Of a DNA stretch of 64,000 bases, positions 35,947 through 44,360 are shown one piece after another. The notes under the pieces are model-generated. The model was given only the letters and a program-made list of their open reading frames with translations, did not search any database and was not told where the DNA came from. The stretch spans positions 558,001-622,000 of the forward strand of contig CAVPVD010000010.1 in assembly GCA_963709155.1 (NCBI GenBank), written 5' to 3'. Within the stretch, counting starts at the first letter, position 1. Each line of letters opens with the position of its first letter. The DNA comes from Bog-159 sp963709155 (GTDB lineage Bacteria; Acidobacteriota; Terriglobia; Bryobacterales; Bryobacteraceae). Made by a program: the position numbers and the translations under genes.

Positions 35947-36630
35947 GTGTATACGGCACCGCGCGCGGCATTCCTCTTCGATCTGGACGGCACCTTGATC
36001 GACAGCGTTTACCAGCACGTCCTGGCATGGCGCGAGGCGCTGGAACAGGGCGGCATCCCGTTATCGGTCTGGCGGATTCACCGGCGCATCGGCATGAGCG
36101 GGGGCTTGTTCGTGAACGCCCTGCTGCGCGAAACCGGGCGCGAGATTGCCGGCGACGAGGCGGAAAGCCTGCAAAAACTGCATGCCGTGGCGTATGCCCG
36201 CCTGGCGGGGCAAGTGCGCCCGCTTCCCGGGGCGGACCGGCTGCTCGCGCACCTGTCGCGGACCCAGGTCCCTTACGCCATTGCCACCAGCGGACGCCCG
36301 GAGAGCGCCGCGCTCGCGCTGAAGGCCCTGAACGTTCCCCCGGGTGTGCCGGTGGTTACGCGCGACCAGGTGCGGCATGCCAAGCCGGATCCGGACCTTT
36401 TTCTGGCCGCGGCGGAACGGCTGGGGGTGCCTATCCAGGACTCCATCGTGGTGGGGGACAGCATTTGGGACCTGCTGGCCGCGCGGCGTGCGCGGGCCAT
36501 CGGCGTCGGATTGCTTTCCGGAGGCTATGGCCAGGAGGAACTGGAGAGGGCCGGCGCTTTCCGCGTTTACCAGGACCCTCTCGACCTGCTGACCCACCTG
36601 GACGAACTGGGCGTCCGCCGCGCGGATTGA
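35947..36630 (+). CDS. HAD-superfamily phosphatase
   Basis: A 227-residue HAD hydrolase. Motif I is FLFDLDGTLIDS (nucleophile Asp), motif II is in AIATSGRPESA, and the Lys and acidic motifs are in HAKPDPDLFLAA and VVGDSIWDLLAA. The helical cap after motif I places it with phosphoglycolate phosphatase/beta-phosphoglucomutase-like enzymes. GTG at 35947 follows AAGGAG by five bases and is preferred to GTG at 35932. The physiological substrate is unknown. Confidence 0.9.
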   Translation: MYTAPRAAFLFDLDGTLIDSVYQHVLAWREALEQGGIPLSVWRIHRRIGMSGGLFVNALLRETGREIAGDEAESLQKLHAVAYARLAGQVRPLPGADRLLAHLSRTQVPYAIATSGRPESAALALKALNVPPGVPVVTRDQVRHAKPDPDLFLAAAERLGVPIQDSIVVGDSIWDLLAARRARAIGVGLLSGGYGQEELERAGAFRVYQDPLDLLTHLDELGVRRAD

Positions 36631-36635
36631 CCGTC

Positions 36636-37289
36636 TTATACCGCGCGCTTCTGACGGAATCTCTGCACCTTGGCGCGATTCCCGCAGTCCCGCATATCGC
36701 ACCACTGGCGGCGATGGTTGCGGCTGCTATCGAGGAACAGCCATCCGCAATCCACGCCGCGGCACCGCCCTAGGCGTGCCAGATCGTCTGAAGTGAGTAA
36801 CTCGGCGGCCGAGATCGGCAGGGGCCACAGGATGGAATCCAACGTGGAGGGCGGCTGCGGAAATGTCCACGCAAAACGGCCGGCGTGCGCGGCGAAGAAC
36901 TGCCGCGCGCGGGAGATGGAAAGTTCCCGGCGCAACGTCTCCGCGGCAGGGGCGGGCGGCTGGCGGCCCTCCATCGCACATTCGAAAATGCGGAAAAGGT
37001 CTTCGCGCAGCCGGATGGCACGGGCCAGCACGGCCGCCGCATCCTGGCGATCCTGCGCCGCCAGCCGGGTTAGCGCTCCCGCCTGGCGGCGATCCACCGA
37101 GCCCGCTAGCACGCTCCAGGCCAGCAGTTCTTCGTAATCGCCGATCTTGTCGCGGATCGCCGCGCCATCGGGATCGCGTCCGCCCACCGTGTTCACAAAA
37201 TCCAGGCAAAGGCGACCGCCGATAAATTTTACAGGTAACCGGTCAATGATCTTTGACAGGTTACCAGGGCCATGATATGCTGTAACCAC
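36636..37289 (-). CDS. CGNR zinc-finger (ABATE-domain) regulator
   Basis: A 217-residue protein with an N-terminal ABATE-type domain (GGRLCLDFVNTVGGRD) and a C-terminal CGNR zinc finger: CRGVDCGWLFLD followed by RRQWCDMRDCGNRAKVQRF. The family is predicted to bind DNA in stress-related regulation. The only canonical start in reach is GTG at 37289, which makes the first ~20 codons overlap the divergent promoter; the conserved domain begins near VKFIGGRL, so a later non-standard start is possible. It is divergent from an exported DinB gene. Confidence 0.85.
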   Translation of the reverse strand: MVTAYHGPGNLSKIIDRLPVKFIGGRLCLDFVNTVGGRDPDGAAIRDKIGDYEELLAWSVLAGSVDRRQAGALTRLAAQDRQDAAAVLARAIRLREDLFRIFECAMEGRQPPAPAAETLRRELSISRARQFFAAHAGRFAWTFPQPPSTLDSILWPLPISAAELLTSDDLARLGRCRGVDCGWLFLDSSRNHRRQWCDMRDCGNRAKVQRFRQKRAV

Positions 37290-37311
37290 TATGCTCAGAA
37301 TAGCAGGTTAC
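37235..37311 (+). promoter_or_regulatory. DinB promoter with two spaced inverted GTAACC/GGTTAC pairs
   Basis: TTGACA (37253-37258), 17 bases, TATGCT (37276-37281), with TG at 37273-37274. Four hexamers surround it: GTAACC 37235-37240 with GGTTAC 37259-37264, and GTAACC 37282-37287 with GGTTAC 37306-37311. Both pairs have the same 24-base offset. The array is a strong operator candidate for the divergent CGNR regulator. Confidence 0.65.
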
Positions 37312-37791
37312 ATGGGAATCGCCGCGATGGCCGCCCTGGCCGCGAGCGCCTCGGCGCAGCAGACCGATACGCCCGCCGGGGAGATTGCCGCGGCGTTCGC
37401 CAACATCAATCGCCAGGTGCTCGATATGGCCAAAGATTTTCCGGCGGACAAATACGATTACAAGCTGCGCCCCGAAATGCGGACTTTCGGCGCGGTGATC
37501 GTACACATTGCCTCAGGCAACGTGTTTGCCGCGAAATTCGGCCGCGGTGAAAAAGTAAAGTGGGACGAACTCGATGCGGCGGAATACAAGACCAAGGAAC
37601 AGGCGGTCGCACTGCTGGAAAAATCCATCGCGGACGCCACGGCTACGTTAAAGTCCCGGCCCGCGGATAGCTTTCACAAGTCCGTCGAGCCGTGGCTTTC
37701 GGTCATCGAGCACGCCGGCGAGCATTACGGCTTGCTGGTGGCGTATTTCCGGGCAAACGGGATCGTGCCGCCGGCCTCGCGCAATAAGTAA
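37291..37791 (+). CDS. Exported DinB-family protein
   Basis: A 166-residue protein with a signal peptide (MGIAAMAALAASASAQQ inside the first 30 residues) and a DinB-like four-helix fold: conserved His in VIVHIASGNVFAA and the C-terminal VIEHAGEHYGLLVAYFR. DinB/YfiT-like folds often bind a divalent metal through three histidines. The promoter places the transcription start within a few bases of ATG 37291, suggesting a leaderless message; ATG 37312 is an alternative start. Confidence 0.82.
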   Translation: MLRIAGYMGIAAMAALAASASAQQTDTPAGEIAAAFANINRQVLDMAKDFPADKYDYKLRPEMRTFGAVIVHIASGNVFAAKFGRGEKVKWDELDAAEYKTKEQAVALLEKSIADATATLKSRPADSFHKSVEPWLSVIEHAGEHYGLLVAYFRANGIVPPASRNK

Positions 37792-37836
37792 CGCCGCAGG
37801 CATGGGCGCGTGCCGCCCTCGGGTTACAATCGCTGT

Positions 37837-39708
37837 GTGCCAAATCCCAGACTTGCGCTGCTGCTGCTGTGCGCGCCGGCCGGACTGATCGCCGCGCCGC
37901 CCGTAGTAACGAAGGTCGAGCCGCCCAACTGGTGGATCGGCCATTCCACCAATCCGGTGCGCCTGCTGATCCGCGGGCGCAACCTGGAGGGCGCGCGCGC
38001 CGTGGCCGAAAGTCCGAATCTAGAAATCGGCAGCACGCGCGTGAATGCGGCCGGCACTTACGCGTTCGTGGATGTGTCGATCGCGCGCGATGCGCATCCC
38101 GGCGCCCACCCGTTACGACTGGTCACGCCGGGCGGTGAAGCCACCGCACCGTTCGAGATACTCGAACCGCTGCCGCGGGCCGGGCGCTTCCAGGGCTTTT
38201 CGCCCGACGACATCGTCTACCTGATCATGCCCGACCGCTTTTCGAACGGCGATCCTGCGAACGACGACCCCGCCATTTCGGCCGGGCTCTTCAACCGGCA
38301 GAAACCGCGGTACTACCATGGGGGCGACTTCCAGGGCATCATCGATCATTTGCCCTACCTCAAGGATCTCGGGGTCACCGCACTGTGGATCAATCCGGTC
38401 TACGACAATGTCAATCACTTGAACGAACGCGAACGCTACAACAACGCGGGAATCACCGACTATCACGGCTATGGCGCGGTGGATTTCTATGGCGTCGAGG
38501 AACATCTGGGCACGCTGGCCAAGTTCCGCGATCTGGTGGACGCCGCCCACCGGCAGGGGATCAAGGTCATTCAGGACCAAGTAGCCAATCACACCGGGCC
38601 GTATCATCCGTGGGTGCAGGATCCACCCACGCCTACCTGGTTCCACGGCACCGCGGCGCATCACCTAGCCAACACCTGGCAAACCTGGACCCTGATCGAT
38701 CCGCACGCCACGCCCGAAATGCGGGCGCCTACACTGGATGGCTGGTTCGTCGATATCCTGCCCGATCTGAACCAGGACGACGAGGAAGTAGCGCGCTACC
38801 TGATTCAGAATACGCTCTGGTGGGTGGGAATCGCGGGCTTGGATGGCATCCGGCAGGACACGCTGCCTTACGTCCCGCGGCGCTTTTGGCGCGAATGGAT
38901 GGCCGCCATCAAGCGCGAGTATCCCGATCTGCGGGTGGTGGGCGAAATGTTCGACGGCGACCCGTCGCTGGTGTCGTTCTTCCAGGGCGGGCAGGCACGC
39001 TTCGACGGCGTGGACTCGGGCGTCAACACGGTTTTCGATTTTCCTACGTACTTCACCATCCGGCATGCCTTTGCGGAGGGAAAGCCAGTGCGCGAGGTGG
39101 CCGTCATGACCGGCCACGATTATCTCTATCCGAACGCCAGCCTGCTGGTGACGTTCCTGGGCCTGCACGACGTGGGGCGTTTCATGAGCGATCCGGGCGC
39201 CACCGCGCAGGGTCTGGAACTGGCATTCACTTTTCTGATGACCGCGCGCGGCATCCCCATGATCTATTACGGCGACGAGATCGGGATGCGGGGCGGCGGC
39301 GATCCGGATAACCGGCGCGACTTTCCAGGCGGTTGGCCCGAGGACGCGCATAATGCGTTTACGGCAGCAGGCCGCACGGTCGAGGAGCAGGCGATTTGGG
39401 ATCACGTGCGCCGATTGGCCCGGCTGCGAGGGGAATTGGAACCGCTGCGCCATGGGCCGATGGTCAATTTGTGCGTAAGCGACCAGACCTATGGTTACGC
39501 GCGCACCGGGCCGGGCGGTCCGGTGGTGGTGCTGATGAACAACGCGGCAGAGGCGGCTGAGGTGACTTGCGACCTCGCGCCCCTCAGATTGCCGGACGGG
39601 GTTGCCCTTGCGGATCGTCTGGGCGCGGCGCCGGAACTAAACGTCGCCGGCGGCCAGGTTCACGGGCGGCTGGGCGCGCGCACCGCCGGGATTTACGCGC
39701 AACGCTAA
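37837..39708 (+). CDS. GH13 alpha-amylase-family enzyme, exported
   Basis: A protein of about 623 residues with a signal peptide (VPNPRLALLLLCAPAGLIAA), an N-terminal Ig-like cyclomaltodextrinase-type domain (about residues 25-110) and a GH13 barrel. Landmarks are VYLIMPDRFSNGDPAND, region I DQVANHTGP, the nucleophile in GLDGIRQDT, the acid/base Glu in VVGEMFDG, and region IV GLHDVGRF (Leu-His-Asp rather than Asn-His-Asp). GTG at 37837 is favoured because it starts the signal peptide and lies just after TACAAT (37825-37830); GTG at 37810 is the alternative. It should act on alpha-glucans or maltooligosaccharides outside the cytoplasm. Confidence 0.88.
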   Translation: MPNPRLALLLLCAPAGLIAAPPVVTKVEPPNWWIGHSTNPVRLLIRGRNLEGARAVAESPNLEIGSTRVNAAGTYAFVDVSIARDAHPGAHPLRLVTPGGEATAPFEILEPLPRAGRFQGFSPDDIVYLIMPDRFSNGDPANDDPAISAGLFNRQKPRYYHGGDFQGIIDHLPYLKDLGVTALWINPVYDNVNHLNERERYNNAGITDYHGYGAVDFYGVEEHLGTLAKFRDLVDAAHRQGIKVIQDQVANHTGPYHPWVQDPPTPTWFHGTAAHHLANTWQTWTLIDPHATPEMRAPTLDGWFVDILPDLNQDDEEVARYLIQNTLWWVGIAGLDGIRQDTLPYVPRRFWREWMAAIKREYPDLRVVGEMFDGDPSLVSFFQGGQARFDGVDSGVNTVFDFPTYFTIRHAFAEGKPVREVAVMTGHDYLYPNASLLVTFLGLHDVGRFMSDPGATAQGLELAFTFLMTARGIPMIYYGDEIGMRGGGDPDNRRDFPGGWPEDAHNAFTAAGRTVEEQAIWDHVRRLARLRGELEPLRHGPMVNLCVSDQTYGYARTGPGGPVVVLMNNAAEAAEVTCDLAPLRLPDGVALADRLGAAPELNVAGGQVHGRLGARTAGIYAQR

Positions 39709-39739
39709 CGGCCGCGCAGGCGTCTTTGGGTAATAAAGT

Positions 39740-40318
39740 ATGACAACCATGCCATCGCTGGCTCCCGAAATGACCGAACTGGACCGCCAATTCGACGCGG
39801 TGAAAACGGAAGCATCCGAACTTGTTAAGGGATTGCGCGAGACGCAATTCAATTGGCGCCCGCATCCGCAAAGCTGGTCTATGGCGGAGTGCCTGCTGCA
39901 CCTCAACATCGTGGGCGACCGCTATGTTCATTTGATCGAAAAGGCTGTCGCGGACGCGCGGGCGCGCGGCTTGGAGGGCCAGTCTCCCGTGGGGTACGGC
40001 TGGTTGGGAAAGTGGATTTTGGCCAACACCGAACCGCCGCCCAAGCGCAAGTCCAAGTCGGCGCGGGCAACGACTCCGGCGTATGGCCAGCCCCTTACGG
40101 CAGTGATGCCCACGTTCCTGCACCTGCAGGATCAACTTGCGCTGCAGGTTGAACGGGCAGCCGGATTAAACTGGGCGCGCGTAAAAGTGCCCGCGCCGAT
40201 GGGGCCGCTCAGATTCAATCTGCATCTGACGTTCGCGTGGATCGCGGCGCACGAGCGGCGGCATTTGTGGCAAGCCAGGCAGGTATTGAATCATGCCGAA
40301 TTCCCGCGGGCCAAATAG
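39740..40318 (+). CDS. DinB-family protein
   Basis: A 192-residue cytoplasmic DinB-like protein without a signal peptide: FNWRPHPQSWSMAECLLHLN carries the first His, and HLTFAWIAAHERRHLWQARQ has the C-terminal metal-binding His cluster. The pattern matches the DinB_2 group, putative metal-dependent hydrolases or thiol transferases. It is not closely similar to the exported DinB protein at 37291. Confidence 0.82.
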   Translation: MTTMPSLAPEMTELDRQFDAVKTEASELVKGLRETQFNWRPHPQSWSMAECLLHLNIVGDRYVHLIEKAVADARARGLEGQSPVGYGWLGKWILANTEPPPKRKSKSARATTPAYGQPLTAVMPTFLHLQDQLALQVERAAGLNWARVKVPAPMGPLRFNLHLTFAWIAAHERRHLWQARQVLNHAEFPRAK

Positions 40319-40422
40319 CCGGCCAGATAGGCTGCCGGCTTCCTCAACAGCCGGTAGCAACACCAAGCCAGTGTTCAAAGCGCCTGTGCGGAGCGTGGTA
40401 ATGAGTGATTCGATCGTCCCGT

Positions 40423-40662
40423 TTAACGCTGAACCGGCTGTCTCGACGCGTCCTCAGGCCATTGAATACTGGGACGACGTTTCTGCTGGGCGCAGTCTCT
40501 TAAGAACAGGTTTATAAGATTCTGATAAGGCATCCCCAGTTCTGCCGCCATTTGCTTGAAATAGGCCACCGCCGCCGTATCGAGGCGGATGGTGATCTGA
40601 CTCTTGAGCTGCTTGGCATACGGATTCTTGCGGGACTTCGAAAAATCGTATTCTTTTCTCAC
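40423..40662 (-). CDS. brnA: BrnA-type (CopG-like) antitoxin
   Basis: A 79-residue protein with the CopG/BrnA layout: YDFSKSRKNPYAKQLK linker, ITIRLDTAAVAYFKQMA (ribbon-helix), LGMPYQNLINLFLRD (helix). GTG at 40662 has AAGAAGAG upstream; the open frame continues to 40776 only because it runs through toxin remnant sequence. BrnA normally neutralises the RNase BrnT and represses the operon. Here the toxin gene just upstream is broken. Confidence 0.75.
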   Translation of the reverse strand: MRKEYDFSKSRKNPYAKQLKSQITIRLDTAAVAYFKQMAAELGMPYQNLINLFLRDCAQQKRRPSIQWPEDASRQPVQR

Positions 40663-40770
40663 TTGAGACTCTTCTTGCGGGGTCGCGCGCCTGGCGGAGA
40701 TCAACCGGACCACAAAATTGGAAGTTGCTCCGAGCCTTACGTCGATCCCAGGCAAATCCAATATTGCCCG
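40660..40770 (-). pseudogene. brnT: Internally deleted BrnT toxin gene
   Basis: On the minus strand one frame reads NIGFAWDRRKARSN (40765-40724), the BrnT N-terminus pattern (F-x-W-D-x-R-K-A-x-x-N). A second frame then reads VVRLISARRATPQEE and runs in frame into the BrnA start region. VRLISARRAT is the typical BrnT C-terminus. About 50-60 codons are missing between the two, and no start codon remains upstream of the first part. Confidence 0.65.
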
Positions 40771-40879
40771 CAGCATTATCCTAGCAATACGGAGGCCTCG
40801 AATGTAGTCCCATGCAGCATTGACTGCTCGGAAGACTTCGCACGAAATATGGCCCTACAATCCTCGCCTGAGGATCTGG

Positions 40880-41207
40880 TCAGCTGATCGCCAGCTTGAC
40901 CGGCTTACTCACCCGGCTGAGCATTTCCACGAGCGTATCGATGGTGAACTTGGCCGTTTTCTTGTTCACCACGTCGGACACACGCGGGCGCGAGACCATC
41001 AGAATCTCGGCGGCCTCAGCCTGCTTTAAGTGATGTTTCGCAATCCAGACAGAAACTCTTCCATCAGTTCCTGCTTCAGCAGCCGGGTGTCATTGATCTG
41101 TTTGCGAGACGCAGCCTCCAGACGTTGGCCTCTGCCGGAAAACCCAGTTCCAAGAAGAGGTTCGCTCCCGGCTTTGTCACATGGCGGATTTCGGTGTCGA
41201 TCTTCAT
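40880..41207 (-). pseudogene. HigA/XRE-type antitoxin gene with two frameshifts
   Basis: Starting at ATG 41207 (GGAGGGGAACGAA upstream) the frame reads MKIDTEIRHVTKPGANLFLE and shifts near 41132 to QRLEAASRKQINDTRLLKQE, then near 41048 to WIAKHHLKQAEAAEILMVSR, then PRVSDVVNKKTAKFTIDTLV, and stops at 40880. The length is 328 bases; adding one base at each shift gives 110 codons, the normal size. The helix-turn-helix LKQAEAAEILMVSRPRVSDV is intact. Partners are usually HigB/RelE-like toxins. A short frame ending in the ATGA overlap upstream (about 41315-41204) could be the toxin's last part. Confidence 0.75.
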
Positions 41208-41496
41208 TTCGTTCCCCTCCTCGCGTTGACCAGGGCTGCCTGGACCTTCCCCAAATTGAAAGCCCGCTTCCTGTCGGGCGTCTGCCAGACAGAGAGCGCC
41301 AAGTTGGAGAATAGCATTCCTGCGGAATAAGGTTGGAGGGTGACTCCACAAGTAGACTTCCTGGCGACGAGACGGTTGGCAGATGTTCGTAATTCTATGA
41401 AAAATTTGGGGAGTTAACGGTTCCCTAAACCGTTACCGCACCCCTAAATACTTGTGAAGACCGCGCTTGGCAGCGCACCCTCAATCAGGAGGGAAA

Positions 41497-42201
41497 ATGC
41501 GCGTAAGACGTTTGGGCTGGCTGTTGGCGGGCATCTCATTTAGCCTGTTGGGGGGCGAACCGCCGGATACCCAGGCAAAAGAAGCTATCGTGCTGATCAA
41601 CCATGCGCGGGCGAACCGTACGGAAGGATACTTCTACCGCGCGGAGGCCCAATACCGGCAGGCGCTAGCCATTGTGGAGAAGACATCCGGCGCCCAAAGT
41701 CCGGATGTGACGGCGGCATTGAACGGACTCGCCGAACTCTACTGCGAAGCCGGCCGCTTTTCGGAGGCGGAGGCCCTTTCGCGCCGCTCGGCGGCTGTAG
41801 TGGAGGCCAGTTTGGGGAGCAGCCACCCGCTGATGGCTACCGCGCTCCAGGATCTGGCCGCGATCTACCACTTACAGGGACAATTCGGCGAGGCGGAGCC
41901 GCTCTATCGCCGGGCTTTGGCGATACGCCAGGAGGCGCTGGGGACGAACCATCCATTTGTGGCCGTGACCCTCGCCGACCTGGCCGAGATGGAAAGCGCA
42001 CAAGGCGATTACAAGGGGGCGGCAGAGCACTATGCGCGCGCCCTGCAAATCCGCGAGGATGCATTTGGGATGGACGATCCACGTGTGGCCGAGACGCTGG
42101 CGGGCTATGCGGCGGTGCTGCGGAAAACCTGCCACAAGCACGAGGCCACCCTCGCGGAGGCGCGCTCCCGGTCGATTCTGGCTAAGGCAGCGTTCCGGTA
42201 G
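41497..42201 (+). CDS. Exported TPR protein (kinesin light chain-type repeats)
   Basis: A 234-residue protein with a signal peptide (MRVRRLGWLLAGISFSLLGG) and about four TPR units of the kinesin-light-chain type: YRAEAQYRQALAIVEKTSGA, FSEAEALSRRSAAVVEASLG, FGEAEPLYRRALAIRQEALG, YKGAAEHYARALQIREDAFG. AGGAGG precedes ATG 41497. It probably forms a protein-binding scaffold in the periplasm. It is convergent with the regulator next door, ending three bases from its stop. The preceding interval (41208-41496) contains only a short inverted repeat, TAACGG/CCGTTA, near 41415. Confidence 0.75.
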   Translation: MRVRRLGWLLAGISFSLLGGEPPDTQAKEAIVLINHARANRTEGYFYRAEAQYRQALAIVEKTSGAQSPDVTAALNGLAELYCEAGRFSEAEALSRRSAAVVEASLGSSHPLMATALQDLAAIYHLQGQFGEAEPLYRRALAIRQEALGTNHPFVAVTLADLAEMESAQGDYKGAAEHYARALQIREDAFGMDDPRVAETLAGYAAVLRKTCHKHEATLAEARSRSILAKAAFR

Positions 42202-42204
42202 GCA

Positions 42205-44097
42205 TCAGTCCAGGCCGAGGCGATGGAGCAACACCTGGAAACGGGTGTCGGAACGCAGATTGTCGTAATACGGCATCGTCTTGGTATAGGCGAGCAGCGG
42301 ATTTCGCTCCTCGTACGCCTTGTCCAGCCATTGAAAGGCCAGATCCTTTTCGCCGATGCCGGCATAAATCTGGGCGACGTGGCAGGATTTTCCGGGCCGC
42401 CCGGCGCGCACGCATTCCTCGATACATTGCTCCACCAACGCGCGCGCTTCCGCCTGCCGGCCCTGCTGGGCGGCCAACCGGGCGCGCACCGCGGTGTCGT
42501 CTACATTCGTGAAGGCGGCCCGCATGGACCGCATGACGGCCTCCACGGACTGGGACCTGCCTCGCACCGTCTCAACCGCCAGCATTTCATCGTAAGCCTG
42601 ACGAAAGGAGGGATCCAGCTCGATGGCTTTCCGGTACTGCTCCGCGGCCAGATCGTATTTGCGGAGATCGGAGTAGATCATGCCGGCTCCCGTGATTTTG
42701 TATGGCGAAAGCGGATCGAGAGCCAGGGCGCGCTGAATCTCGGCCAAGGCATCGTCGAGCCGCCCCAGCGGCGTGAGATAGGTCACGCTGTAGGCGAAGT
42801 GGACGTCCGCGTCGCCGGGGCTAAGTTCCAGCGCGCGCTTGAATTCCCGCCCGGCGCCCGGCCAATCCCAGTCGTACAGGGCTTTCACATATCCGAGCGA
42901 GACGTGCGCGGCGGCCAGTCTTTCATCGAGCTGTAAGGCGCGGTTGGCAGCCTGGCGCGCTTGCGGCATGGCCTGCCGCGGCGGCGACCAGCCAAATACG
43001 CCCAACCAGGTGTAACAGTCCGCCATCCCGGCGTAGGCCGGCGCGTATCCTGGATCTTTGGCGATGGCTTGCGCGAAATATTCGATGCCCTTGCGGGCGC
43101 TTTCCGGCCGCCACTGATTCAGGTGGAAGCGCCCCTGCAGATACAGATTATAGGCCTCCAGGTCCCCGGTGGACGATTGCACCAGCCGACGGCCCGGATC
43201 GCCTGCCACGCGGATCTCCAACGCCCCGACGATCGCTCTGGAAATCTCATCCTGCACGGCAAAGACATCGGCCAGGCGGCGATCGAAGGTCTGCGACCAT
43301 ACGTGGTAGCCATCGGACACGCTGCTCAGTTGGGCCGTGATGCGCAAACGATCGCCGGATCGCTGCACGCTGCCTTCCAGCACGGCGGCCACGTTGAGTT
43401 GCCGGCCCACGGCGCGGATGTCGGGATTCTTCCCCTTAAACTGGAAAACGGAGCTGCGGGCGACCACGCGCAATCCGCGGACGTTGGTAAGGGCGTCGAT
43501 CAGATCGTCGGTCAGGCCGTCGCTGAAGTACTCGTTTTCCTTGTCGGAACTGAGGTTCACGAAGGGCAGCACGGCGATCGAGGAGGAATCCGGCGGAGCA
43601 GGCCGCGGACGGACGCGGCGGGCCACGAAATAACATGCGATCAGCAAGGCAACTGTGAGGATGAGAACGATCACGCGCCAAACGTTCCACCGGGCCTGGC
43701 TTCGCGGCGGGGTTGTGGCGGTCTCCACCGGCGATCCCGGCAACACCTCGAAACAAGGAAGATATCCGCCTTTCGGCAGGTCGATCCGCAGCGGATCGGC
43801 CGCGCCTTCGGCCTCGTAATACTCTTTCAGGCGGGCGCGCAATTTGACGGCTTCCACCCGCACGACGCCATCCAGGCGCGGATCGTACGACGGGCTACGC
43901 CCGAAAACCTCCACGCCGAGCAGCGTCTCCTTCAGTGGATTTCCGGCCAGGGCTTGCTCGACAATGAACCGCAAGAAGCGGGCCGGCCGCTCCGAACCCG
44001 CAAAGGCGCGGCTTGCCAGAATCCTGCCCAACTCTGCACGGACAGCCTCTGGCGATACCGCACTGGTTCCGTATTGTTCCCCAGCGGAGGTGGGCAC
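42205..44097 (-). CDS. Membrane-bound TolB-like/TPR signalling protein
   Basis: A 630-residue protein. Residues about 10-120 form a helical N-terminal domain (LASRAFAGSERPARFLRFIV, VVRVEAVKLRARLKEYYE) often seen in adenylate-cyclase-like and regulatory proteins. One transmembrane helix follows (about 140-160, VWRVIVLILTVALLIACYF), then a FlgO/TolB-N-like domain (IAVLPFVNLSSDKENEYFSD), then about seven TPRs to the C-terminus. The GTG start is at 44097. The architecture suggests sensing outside and signalling through the N-terminal domain, but no enzyme motif was recognised. Confidence 0.7.
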   Translation of the reverse strand: MPTSAGEQYGTSAVSPEAVRAELGRILASRAFAGSERPARFLRFIVEQALAGNPLKETLLGVEVFGRSPSYDPRLDGVVRVEAVKLRARLKEYYEAEGAADPLRIDLPKGGYLPCFEVLPGSPVETATTPPRSQARWNVWRVIVLILTVALLIACYFVARRVRPRPAPPDSSSIAVLPFVNLSSDKENEYFSDGLTDDLIDALTNVRGLRVVARSSVFQFKGKNPDIRAVGRQLNVAAVLEGSVQRSGDRLRITAQLSSVSDGYHVWSQTFDRRLADVFAVQDEISRAIVGALEIRVAGDPGRRLVQSSTGDLEAYNLYLQGRFHLNQWRPESARKGIEYFAQAIAKDPGYAPAYAGMADCYTWLGVFGWSPPRQAMPQARQAANRALQLDERLAAAHVSLGYVKALYDWDWPGAGREFKRALELSPGDADVHFAYSVTYLTPLGRLDDALAEIQRALALDPLSPYKITGAGMIYSDLRKYDLAAEQYRKAIELDPSFRQAYDEMLAVETVRGRSQSVEAVMRSMRAAFTNVDDTAVRARLAAQQGRQAEARALVEQCIEECVRAGRPGKSCHVAQIYAGIGEKDLAFQWLDKAYEERNPLLAYTKTMPYYDNLRSDTRFQVLLHRLGLD

Positions 44098-44360
44098 GGT
44101 CTTATTTGGATGAATACGAAACCCTTCAAGCTTCGGTTCATTTTGGAAACGGAGTGGCGGCGCTTCCGGCGGCCAGGGTGGGCCATGAATTTAAAAGCTG
44201 GACAACCGCTCGCCTTTGGAAGTACACTATCCTAAGACAGCGAATTTCGATTGGCATTAACCTTCATCCACGATTCCACCCGGCCCTCCGGCGCGCGCGG
44301 TTGTTTTATGTTCCGCATCGCGTGCCCGGCAAATCCTAAAGCAAGCGCTCAATAGCATAC

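Noticed and set aside
40883..41207. Programmed frameshifting as explanation for the three-frame HigA-type antitoxin
   Set aside because: There is no slippery heptamer or downstream structure at either shift, and two shifts in 110 codons fit decay or sequencing error better.
42961..44235. Plus-strand open frame of 424 codons opposite the TolB/TPR gene
   Set aside because: TPR pattern and a transmembrane helix are clear on the minus strand; this frame is antisense with no motif.
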